From: Acanthamoeba lenticulata
Lineage: Eukaryota > Discosea > Longamoebia > Acanthamoebidae
Assembly (NCBI GenBank): GCA_002179805.1
Contig: NAVB01002559.1
Span: 1 to 13,145, forward strand
Reading direction: 5' to 3'
DNA: 13,145 nt
Shown: in pieces, positions 5,888 to 13,145 of the stretch
How the letters are laid out: each line of letters starts with the position of its first letter
How positions within the stretch are numbered: the first letter of the stretch is position 1
Made by a program: the position numbers and the translations under genes
The notes under the pieces: model-generated
Told to the model about the DNA's origin: nothing
Database searches by the model: none
The model's input: only the letters and a program-made list of their open reading frames with translations

Positions 5888-8644
5888 ATGATGATGGCGG
5901 AGGAGCAAGCGAATGTGCAGCACGGTCGCCAAGTAGTCGCCTTTTTCAAATCCATTAAGGCCCGTGATCTGGAGCAAATTCGTCGAGTTGTGAACAAATT
6001 GGAGGACAACACCGTTCAAAACTTGAGCGCCTCCTTCCACTTCTTGATCGAAATCTCTGAGGCCGTGGCTGCGGTGTCCTACAAGAAGGGCAGTGTTAAG
6101 GACCGCTTCCGCGATCTGCCTTGGCACAATCTCGAGTACCTTCATGTTGTGCTGAAGGCAGCGTTGGCCAAGAAGGATGAACAACAGAAGAGCACGACTG
6201 AGGTGAACGACGTGCTCGAGTGTGGTCTCTGCGACACGGCCGTGCCACTAATCATGCAAGAGGACGTGCCTGAGCTGCAAGCGCGCCTCTTAGCCCTCCT
6301 CCGCCATCAGGTCTGCTCAGGGTCCGCGTCTTCTTGGTTTTTGATGTGCATGTGCTCATCTACTACACCACAGGAGGAGGAACTGGCCGTCTTTGGCGGC
6401 AGCCTGAACGAGGACAGCGTCCTGCGCACCGTTGTCACAGCCCCTCCTGCCACAGGTTCGTCCTCGTCACCACGTTTAAACAAATAGAATCCTTCATACA
6501 ACCGACTGCTGATCGAACACCCGCCAATCAGGCCTGGTGCACTTGGTCAAGTTGACGCAGTACTTCTTGGACGAGGTGCAGCTTCGGTCCCTCCTGGACC
6601 ACATCCGCCCCGTCCTTGACTCGGCCTACACGGGCGCCCGCCTGCAAAAGGTAAAAACATCTTTTGATGTAAAATCTCGTTCCTCTACACGCGAAGATGG
6701 AGAAGAGGCTCAATGAAGCCCCCCACCCCTTCCTAGTACGCGCTGATGCGGCTGTTGACCATCATCGGCGAGTCCACCAAGTACGTCTCGCCCTACCTCA
6801 AGGCCGCCGACCCGACCATCCCCTGGAAGAACATCGAGAAGGTCCACTTCCTTCTACTCTTCTACTTCTTCTTCTTCTTCTTCTTCTTCACCACGGCTCA
6901 CCCAGCGCTGGCGGGCAGCAGGTGCGGGACCTGCTGGGCCACGTGAGCCGCACGCCCATCCGCGAGGCCGTCCAGAGCATCCTCGAGGAGCGCCTGATCC
7001 GCGGCGCCAACCTGGCCGAGGACGCTGTGGCCCAGGTTGAGGCCACCGAAGCCACCGAGGCCAAGGCCACGGCCGAGGTCGAGGCCGGGCCGGGGTTCGG
7101 CTTCTCGCGGGCAGTGATTCCGCTGCCGCCCAACCTGCTTCGCGACGTCTACGAGCGTGAGTTGGCCGTGCTCAACCGCCGCTTCGAGGCCCTCCGGTGC
7201 CGTCACGCGTCTCTGCTCGCCGAAGCCAAGACGGCAGCCGAGGTCGTGGACGCGGGCGCTGCGTGGCGCGCGCTGCCGGAGCCCGCGGCCTACGCGCCGC
7301 AGGACCTGGCCCTCAGGCGCTACTCGCGGCGCAAGGAGCGCGAGCTCGAGGAGAGGCTCCGGCGCGAAGCCGTCGAGCGCGCCGTTGCCAACAACACCAA
7401 CGTCAGCTCCGACGACGACGAGTACGGCCTCGACGACGACGCCGTGCAGCTGCTGCGCGAGCTTGACCAGGCCCTCGAGGCGCGAGAAGCGGCGGCTGAC
7501 ATCAACGACATTGATGATGCAGATGGTGAAGACGCTGATGGGGACGGCGGTGATGATGATGAGAAGCGTCCGTCGAAGGAGGTCCTGAGGAGGCTCTACG
7601 CGCGGGCGCTGCGGCACGAGGTGAAGCTGGACAAGGCCCAGGCGGCCGAGCTCTGGCGCCTCGTGACGGACAAGGACGCGCGGCGGCGCTGGGCCGAGCG
7701 GCTCTACGGCCGGTCGCGCGCCACCAAGCGCGTCAAACCACCAGCCGCCGCCGCCGTTGTCACCGTCGTCGAAGCTCAGGCTCAGGACGACGCTGCTCCG
7801 GGGGATGACAAGGAGATGAAGAAGATGACGAAGACGAAGTACATGAACCCGCGCAAGCTGGCCCGAATGCAGCGGCTCGTGGAGCTGCACCAGAACAGCA
7901 CCCTCAACCGGGAGGGCAAGCTGCAGCAAAGAGAAGAAGAGGACGCCCATGAGGAGGATGATGGTGATGGAGATGAGGATGGCGGTGGTGGTGGCGGTGC
8001 CGAGGACGAGAGGCTGCCCAAGTTTGTGTTGCTGCGCAAGTTTCTGCACAACCCGACGGAGACGAAGGAGGACCAGACCGTGCTGTGCCTCAAGTTCATC
8101 GTGGCCACCCTACGCGAGGTCCGGCAGCTCCTGGCCGACGAGCTCCCCGGCCTCCACGCCTGGACCGCCGCCGCTGCCACCGGCGTAGGCCTACCACGAG
8201 CTCATGACGACGACAGCAACAGCGAGGAAGAGGACCGGCGACAGCGAGATGAAGCGTTTGCCAGCGCGACGGCGTGCATACGCGAGCGGCCGCTGCTGCA
8301 GTACGCGCTCCACTTCCAGATCGGCCTCTATGCGCTCTACGCGGCACAGGTATGATGAGGCTGTTGAAAGCGTGAAGTTGCTGCATGATGGAGATGAAGA
8401 TGAACTCATGACTGGGCGACAGGTCAAGTGGTGGTACCCGCACCTGCTGGGCGTGGAGCATATCGAGATGCGGGACAATGTGATGCACGGGACGGGACAC
8501 TCCTACCAGGCGCATCTTACCGAGGCGGGCATCGTGAGCATGCTGCAACATCTTGTCCTTATGCTCCGCGCTGGGCCGCGGCTCGAGGCCGCTCTTCTTG
8601 AAATGCGCGCACGAGAGGCAGCTGGCAATGAACGATCCATTTAA
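5888..8644 (+). CDS. Uncharacterised multi-HEPN (HepT/DUF86-like) protein with acidic linkers
   Basis: Exons 5888-6310, 6374-6455, 6532-6650, 6737-6841, 6922-8349 and 8423-8644 give 792 aa with all phases closing. I do not recognise a named family. Residues about 165-255 resemble HepT/DUF86-type HEPN: LLTIIGES (214-221), then PTIPWKNIEKVRDLLGH, with W238, R245 and H250 in the HepT spacing W-x6-R-x4-H. Residues 10-95 look like a related degenerate copy (FLIEISEAV, DLPWHNLEYL) with His86 and Ala91 at the Arg and His positions. The C-terminal exon has IEMRDNVMHG (R736-x4-H741), a third HEPN-like motif. Between are a charged, probably coiled-coil region and Asp/Glu-rich low-complexity tracts (near 430-470 and 580-600). 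Known: RxxxxH is the HEPN ribonuclease signature. RNase activity here is inference; a scaffold role is equally possible. Confidence 0.8.
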
Positions 8645-8673
8645 TTTGTACATACGTGCTCTACGAGATGAGA

Positions 8674-9393
8674 TTATAGAATTTCTCGAACGAGGCGCTG
8701 CACCTCGTGCTCAATTTCTTCCACGGGCCTGTCCGACCGAACGATGACGACACGCTCACCCGACAGCGCGTCTTTGAGCTTGAGGTAGTTCGATCGCAGC
8801 GTTTCTTGGAACTCGCCATTCTTCTCGAACACGTCGGTGGCGCCCTCGGCGTGGCGTCGTTTGAAGGCCGTGGCGACGTCGCAGTCAAAGATGAGGGTGA
8901 GATCGGGCACGAGGAGGCCCTCGTGCATGGCCTGTAAGCCCTCCAAGGGCAGGCCCTGCGTATGCTGGTAGGCCAGGGTCGAATGCTTGTAGCGATCGCA
9001 AAGCACATGGGTGCCACGAGCCAGCGCGGGCTCGACGTAGCTTTCAATGTGATGGCGCCTGTCCTTGACGAACATCTCGGCGTACCATTCAGGCGAATCT
9101 TTAACATCCTTCCCTTCCGCCATGGCCTTGCGAATCTCTTTAAAATCGCGTGTTGGCTCACGCGTGAGATAGACGTCGATGGCCTTGTCGAGGTCGAAGA
9201 GGAAAGAAGCGCAACGCTTCATCTGCGTGCCCTTGCCTGAGCCATCAATGCCCTCAAAAACTATGAATTTGCCGCGCGTTGTGGTGGACATAAGGCGCCC
9301 AAGAGAAGACGAATGAGGAAGAGTTCGCGGGAGTTGCAGAGATGAAGTTGCGGGAACGCGAAGGGACGCAGCAAAACGACAGCCGCTGCGCAT
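8674..9393 (-). CDS. Thymidylate (dTMP) kinase, with optional mitochondrial-type leader
   Basis: This enzyme phosphorylates dTMP to dTDP for DNA synthesis. From the ATG at 9393 the protein is 239 aa. Visible motifs: Walker A FEGIDGSGKGTQ (46-57), TREPT (77-81), the DRYKHSTLAYQ block (133-143) with its DR pair, PDLTLIFDCD (163-172), and a LID-like region KRRHAEGATD. A second ATG (9291, Met35) sits just before the kinase fold and gives 205 aa, the usual family length. Residues 1-34 lack acidic residues and are rich in Arg, Ser and Leu, like a mitochondrial presequence, so one gene may serve two compartments. The gene is intronless, and the GIDGSGKG loop is closer to prokaryotic-type kinases than to human TMPK (from memory). 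Its stop lies 29 bases from that of the convergent HEPN-like gene. Confidence 0.93.
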   Translation of the reverse strand: MRSGCRFAASLRVPATSSLQLPRTLPHSSSLGRLMSTTTRGKFIVFEGIDGSGKGTQMKRCASFLFDLDKAIDVYLTREPTRDFKEIRKAMAEGKDVKDSPEWYAEMFVKDRRHHIESYVEPALARGTHVLCDRYKHSTLAYQHTQGLPLEGLQAMHEGLLVPDLTLIFDCDVATAFKRRHAEGATDVFEKNGEFQETLRSNYLKLKDALSGERVVIVRSDRPVEEIEHEVQRLVREIL

Positions 9394-9476
9394 TTGAATG
9401 ATCGGTTTTTGTTTGCTTTTTGGCGCGAAAGAAGGATTGCATCGTTGTCGACAATCAACTTTCCCCTTCCGTCCTT
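9394..9476. promoter_or_regulatory. Divergent promoter region between dTMP kinase and phosphatase genes
   Basis: Only 83 bases separate the outermost ATGs of two divergent genes, so their promoters or leaders must overlap. If the kinase uses Met35 (9291) and the phosphatase the ATG at 9621, the space grows to 329 bases. No TATA box was seen. Confidence 0.5.
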
Positions 9477-10382
9477 ATGCGAATGCAGCAGTTCACCGCA
9501 CGTGGAAGAGCACAACAAGCTCAAACAAACGGGTCACAACTGATAAAGAACAGTTCGATGCATTCTGCCTCTGCGCCAACTCTCCCACCATCGCCACCAC
9601 CGACGCCGACCAAGGCTGACATGTCCAGCCGCATTCGAAACTGGGAGGCTCCGGCCCCAGAAGGCTTTGTGTCAGTTGGTGTCCCATCCGAGAGGGTCAC
9701 TGACTCCTCCAAGCCCATCAGCTTATTCTCTTCTTCATCTGCTTATCCCGTACTCCCGGCACCCTCGCTTGACGCCATCGCCTCCGAGCGCCTCAGTTGG
9801 CGAGGCCCCACGGACTACTCCAACTGGGTGGTGCCCGGTCGCGTGCTGGCCGGTGGGTATCCGGGTAGCATCGCTGACGAGGCGGTCCACCGTGCCACCG
9901 TGAACGCCCTGGTGGAGGCCGGGATCACCACCTTCGTGTGCCTCCAGTTGGCCAGCGAGCTGGCCTCGCGCTTCCGGCCCTACCGCAACCTCGCCGTCGA
10001 GCTTCACGCCCAGCGACAACAGGAAGAGAAGACAAGCCGCGAGTTGCAGTTCCTGCACTTCCCCATCCCCGACCAGTACGTCGTGGAGGACCACAAGGTC
10101 GTGGCCCTCGTGGAGGAGCTGCTGGCCCGGTTCCACGCGGGCGAGGTGCTCTACATCCACTGCTGGGGCGGCCACGGTCGCACGGGCACCATCGTGGCGT
10201 GTCTGCTGGCCCGCCTGCACGGCTTCCAAGGCCCAGCCGGGGCCGAGCAGGCGCTCGACCTCACGTCGGCCCTCCACTGCTGCCGCCTTCGGCGCAACGG
10301 CGCCCGCAGCCCGCAGCATCCGATTCAATACACCCAAGTCCGCCGCCTCATCGCCGGGCCCGACGCCGTCGTTGATGTCTAA
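9477..10382 (+). CDS. Cys-based protein phosphatase (dual-specificity/PTP-like)
   Basis: This CX5R phosphatase should hydrolyse phospho-Tyr or phospho-Ser/Thr through a Cys thiophosphate. From the first in-frame ATG (9477) the protein is 301 aa; later ATGs at 9558 and 9621 are possible, and 9621 (253 aa) lies just before the folded region. The N terminus is Pro/Ser-rich and probably disordered. Motifs: NWVVPGRVLAGGYPG (strand typical of DSP folds); FPIPDQYV with Asp199 as likely general acid; and the P-loop HCWGGHGRTG with Cys229 and Arg235. The CWGGHGRTG form is typical of a compact DSP group in protists and bacteria (from memory). A C-terminal HPIQYTQVRRL resembles the end helix of such phosphatases. 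No intron is needed. Substrate unknown. Confidence 0.88.
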   Translation: MRMQQFTARGRAQQAQTNGSQLIKNSSMHSASAPTLPPSPPPTPTKADMSSRIRNWEAPAPEGFVSVGVPSERVTDSSKPISLFSSSSAYPVLPAPSLDAIASERLSWRGPTDYSNWVVPGRVLAGGYPGSIADEAVHRATVNALVEAGITTFVCLQLASELASRFRPYRNLAVELHAQRQQEEKTSRELQFLHFPIPDQYVVEDHKVVALVEELLARFHAGEVLYIHCWGGHGRTGTIVACLLARLHGFQGPAGAEQALDLTSALHCCRLRRNGARSPQHPIQYTQVRRLIAGPDAVVDV

Positions 10383-10466
10383 AGTGAATATTTATTTGTA
10401 AAATCCATGTAAAAAAAGTATTTACATAAAACAATTTACATCTATTATTTACAGTACAAGGGGGCA
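10383..10466. terminator. AT-rich bidirectional 3' end region
   Basis: These 84 bases lie between the stops of two convergent genes. They hold a minus-strand AATAAA (plus-strand TTTATT at about 10390-10396), suiting the GPATCH3-like transcript about 70 bases past its stop. There is also an inverted repeat ATGTAAA/TTTACAT (10407-10413/10421-10427) and further TTTACA copies. Both transcripts probably end here and overlap. Confidence 0.6.
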
Positions 10467-12701
10467 TCACTCCCCTGCGTGGTGGCCCTCGGGGACGAAC
10501 GCCGTTTTGGGGAAGAGGTAGGCAGGTGGACCACGAGCGCTGGCCTCGTCATCCTCCTCATCGTCGGCGTAATCGACGAGGAGCGGGTTGGTGCGCGCGT
10601 GGTCGTAGACCGTGTTGATGGCGACGTAGGACGGGTCGTGGGCCATGTGCCACCGCCGCATGGCCTCGGCCTCCATGACCGCCGCCGATCTCGCGCTCAT
10701 CGTTGCAGTCGCGGAGACGACGCGTCGTCGTCTTTGTCGCGGATGCCCGGCTTCCTCCTCCTCTTCGCCTTCTTCATCGTCGTCATCCGAGTCACGCGGC
10801 CGCGGCGCGGTCGTCGCTTTTGTCGTTATTTTTCGCTTTCGCTTTCGCTTTCCGTCTGCGGCGCTCCGGAGCGGGCGAAAGCCCAGCCCGGCCGTGTCGA
10901 GCTGCGCGTCGGGCTCGATGGCCCGCGGGAGGCCCGGCGTGCGGCCGATCCCGGTTCCCTCGACCCACCCGCAGCGCCGCAGGATCTTGCTCCCGAACCC
11001 GCGCGTGTGCCGCTCAAAGAACGCGCCCGCGCCGCCGCCGCTGCCGGCCAGCTGCCGGTGGTTGGTCGCGGTCGCGGCCTTTCGCTTGATCCCCGCCCGG
11101 TAGGCTCGCCTGTGCGTGCGATGTGCGCGTGTGTGCGTGCGTGAGTCTTAGTGTGCCTGTGTTGTGGGCGCACACACACACACACACGCACGCGTGCGTA
11201 CTTTTCCTCGTCGGTGTACTGGTTTTGGGAGGCGCCGTAGAGGTGGTCGTCGTCGCCGCCGTTGCGGTCGTAATAGTGGGCCGTGTCGAGGTCAAAGTGG
11301 TCGGCGTCCTTGCCCTCCTCGTTCTGCGCGTCCCAGTACACCCCGTCTGTCCTCATTCACCGCACGACACGCGCGCTCGCAAGTCAGTCCACCGCACACA
11401 CGCACGCGGACACCAAACTACACGCGCGCACGCTTACCGGTCCAGAAGACGAGGCCGCTGCCGCCCTTTTCCCACTGGAGCTCGATCTCGTTCTCGTAGA
11501 GGTAGTCCTCGTGCTCGTCGTGCTGGAGGGCCTCGTGCCGCTCCCACTCCTCGGCCTCCTGCTCGCCCTCCGATCCTCCTCCGCCTCCAGGCGCCTCTTC
11601 GTCCCACTCCTCCCCGGCCCGGCGCTTGTGCAGGTGATAGCTGTGCTTCGCCGGCGCCGGCTTCGGGTCGGCCTTCTCGCGCGCTGTCTCGTCAAACGTG
11701 TACGCCCACTCCCCGCCGGCCTCCTCGTCGGCGTCGGCGTCGGCGTCGGCATCGTCGAGGACGTGGCCGTGGCGGGCGGCCGCGTAGTCAAAGGGAACGG
11801 CGCCGTAGCGGCGGTAGGTGGCGCCGCTCCGGCAGCGGCGGAGGGCGTGGATGCCCAGGCGCTGGAGGAGCGACGACGGGAAGGCGCACGCGCGGACGCG
11901 GGCCTGGATCCACTTGAGCGGCGTCCCGACGTTGCCCTGCGGCAGCAGCGCCCGCGGCGGGTGGAGCTCCGGCAGCCCGGCCAGCCCGGCGGCGGCCGCC
12001 GCACGGCGGGCCTGACGGGCGCGCTCGAGCCGCTGCCGCCGCGTGAGGTACTGCTTGCTCTCGGGAAGGCCCTCGTCTGGCCCCGGCTCGACGGCGACGT
12101 CGTTGGGCGAGGAGAAAGAGGAGGACTTGACGCGATGGACGAGGCAGCGGGGAAGCGAGGGAAGGACGTCGAGGCCGCCGGTGCGGTCGGTCCAGTGGCG
12201 CTCGTGGTAGCGCCGCTTGAACTCGCGCCAGTCGCGCGCGTTGTGGAGGATCACCACGCAGCAGTAGGTCTTGGCCTCGGCTTGCGTCGTCGAGGGCGTT
12301 GAAGAAGATGAGGAAGATGTGGGCTGCACGTCGGGGCGACGCAAGTAGTGGAACATCTTGAACTTGCATCGTTCAATCCAGTCGCTGAGGTGCACCAAGG
12401 AACAGGTCAGCACATGTGAATTGATGCACGCGCATACGTCGAAGGGCAAGGAGGCAGGAGCGTACGCAAAGAAGAGGCGTAGGTCAAGTGAGTGGTACGT
12501 CGAAGGGATGTTGTGCACCAGAGCAAGCACCTCCTGATCTTGCTCCTTCTCCTCGGCGGCAACCTTTTCTTGCTGCTGCGTGGCACTGCTGCCCATCGAT
12601 GACGAAGCGCCAGGATGCTGGGCCACGGCCTGGGCACGTACCTGCCGAGCCAGGTCACGCAGGCGGCCCTGCAGCCCGCCTCTCCTGCTGCCTGCGTCCA
12701 T
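10467..12701 (-). CDS. GPATCH3: G-patch domain-containing protein 3 (GPATCH3) orthologue
   Basis: Minus-strand exons 12701-12466, 12384-11438, 11346-11202 and 11109-10467 give 656 aa with all phases closing. Family landmarks: VHNIPST near the N terminus; LRLFFADWIERC and FHY across intron 1; YCCVVIL; LPELHPP then LPQGNVGTPLKW; YGAVPFDY; EEWERHEAL; ELQWEKGGSGLVFWTDG across intron 2; AHYYDRNGGDDD; a G-patch at about 474-519 (HTRGFGSKILRRCGWVEGTG ... GLGF); and a C-terminal VAINTVYD ... FPKTAFVPEG block. These match human GPATCH3 (from memory) in order, though this protein is longer through Ser, Ala/Arg and acidic insertions. G-patch proteins commonly activate DEAH-box RNA helicases; the partner here is not visible. 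The start could also be the ATG at 12596, which loses a 35-residue basic leader. Confidence 0.95.
11110..11201 (-). other. GPATCH3 intron 3 with CA/GT dinucleotide repeat
   Basis: This 92-base intron contains a (CA)8 run on the plus strand (about 11171-11186), flanked by further CG/CA and GT-rich alternating sequence. Donor and acceptor are GTACGC and CACAG. The exons join as DEEK-RAYRAG with the Lys codon split, restoring the frame into the G-patch. Confidence 0.8.
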
Positions 12702-12998
12702 CTTTCTGCTGGTTCCCCCCTCCTGTGGCTCCTCCTCTGGCTTCTGGCCCTTTTTCTTGTCTTTTTCGATTTTTGTTTGTTTCTTTTTCTTTTCTAGCAG
12801 CTTGCCTCTTGCGGCGTGTACTGGAGTTCAGCACGAACGCCTCGTGGACAACGTGAGTAGCGTGTAGCGGGCCATCATAAACTTCTACTACTTGGTCTTC
12901 TTGTACAGACCATAAAAATAAAGAAGAAAAGGATTTGAAATGATCAAGTGGTTGTTCGTGTTGTTGTTTTTTGCTCTTGTTGGTTCCACATGACCAGA
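12702..12998. other. Intergenic region: GPATCH3 promoter and 3' UTR of the RGG gene
   Basis: The 297 bases between two minus-strand genes have no supported coding sequence on the minus strand. The plus strand is strongly pyrimidine-rich (12740-12797) and ends in TCTTTTCTAG, then a 55-base segment and GTGAGT (12853). A plus-strand AATAAA lies at 12917-12922. This could be an antisense transcript; see findings. Confidence 0.55.
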
Positions 12999-13145
12999 TC
13001 AGCCCCTGCCGCGACCGCCCCGGAAGCCACCACCGCCACGACCGCCACGGTCGCCACCTCGGAAGCCACCGCCGCCACGACCGCCCCGGAAGCCACCGCC
13101 GCCACGACCGCCACGGTCACCGCCTCGGAAGCCACCGCCACCACG
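12999..13145 (-). CDS. C-terminal RGG-repeat tail of an RNA-binding protein (5' partial)
   Basis: The last 48 codons and the stop (TGA at 13001-12999) of a minus-strand gene that continues past the window. The visible part is a pure RGG/GAR domain: two 22-residue units built on GGGGFRGG and DRGGRGGGGFRGGR, ending RGRG. Such tails bind RNA and are methylated on Arg. A C-terminal GAR tail ending near FRGGRGRG is seen in the H/ACA snoRNP protein GAR1, but helicases, hnRNP-like and other RNA-binding proteins carry the same composition, and no folded domain is visible. The gene therefore stays unnamed. Confidence 0.75.
   Translation of the reverse strand, partial: RGGGGFRGGDRGGRGGGGFRGGRGGGGFRGGDRGGRGGGGFRGGRGRG
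13005..13145 (-). repeat. 66-bp tandem repeat encoding the RGG tail
   Basis: Two copies of a 66-base unit (22 residues) with few third-position differences. Phe codons recur at steps of 22 residues in two registers. The array runs off the right edge. Confidence 0.75.

Noticed and set aside
6898..8049. Minus-strand open frame opposite the HEPN-like gene
   Set aside because: No recognisable motif, and the plus-strand frame is continuous with spliced exons on both sides.
5888..8644. A prokaryotic HepT-MNT toxin-antitoxin module
   Set aside because: No MNT nucleotidyltransferase partner is present, the gene has five spliceosomal introns, and the HEPN-like motifs are embedded in a 792-residue protein.
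11283..12302. Plus-strand open frame of about 340 codons opposite GPATCH3
   Set aside because: Shadow frame with Leu/Val/Gly-rich low complexity; the minus strand carries clear GPATCH3 motifs in order.
13005..13145. CRISPR-like or satellite array at the right edge
   Set aside because: The repeat is codon-periodic, encodes an RGG tail ending in a stop codon, and has no unique spacers.

Overview
The window looks like nuclear DNA of an amoebozoan very close to Acanthamoeba. The coding sequence is GC-rich, the genes are tightly packed on both strands, and the introns are short GT-AG introns (55-106 bp in the models below). One gene matches the Acanthamoeba cyst-wall 'Luke' lectins: a signal peptide plus three CBM49 modules joined by Ser/Pro/Ala linkers. 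No tRNA, rRNA, CRISPR array or autonomous mobile element was recognised.

Layout. (1) <2-2328 (+): 3' part of a six-exon gene for a Cys-rich, single-pass surface protein; its signal peptide should lie upstream of the window. (2) 2329-2942: non-coding, ending in a TATA box and leader for the next gene. (3) 2943-4229 (+): intronless secreted three-CBM49 lectin. (4) 4230-4467: spacer with a 12-A run and three perfect inverted repeats. (5) 4468-5714 (+): five-exon PhzF-family protein whose expected catalytic Glu is Ala. (6) 5888-8644 (+): six-exon gene for a 792-residue protein with HEPN/HepT-like segments, two of which carry an RxxxxH motif. (7) 8674-9393 (-): intronless thymidylate kinase with an optional mitochondrial-type leader, convergent with gene 6. 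(8) 9477-10382 (+): Cys-based protein phosphatase, divergent from gene 7. (9) 10467-12701 (-): four-exon GPATCH3 orthologue, convergent with gene 8. (10) 12999->13145 (-): C-terminal RGG repeat of a further RNA-binding protein.

The genes do not form a pathway; this is an ordinary compact protist neighbourhood. The least described item is the HEPN-like gene, a possible intron-bearing eukaryotic relative of HepT/DUF86-type HEPN nucleases. All splice models were made by hand from reading-frame phase, GT-AG ends and protein-family continuity. In every multi-exon gene the phases close exactly.
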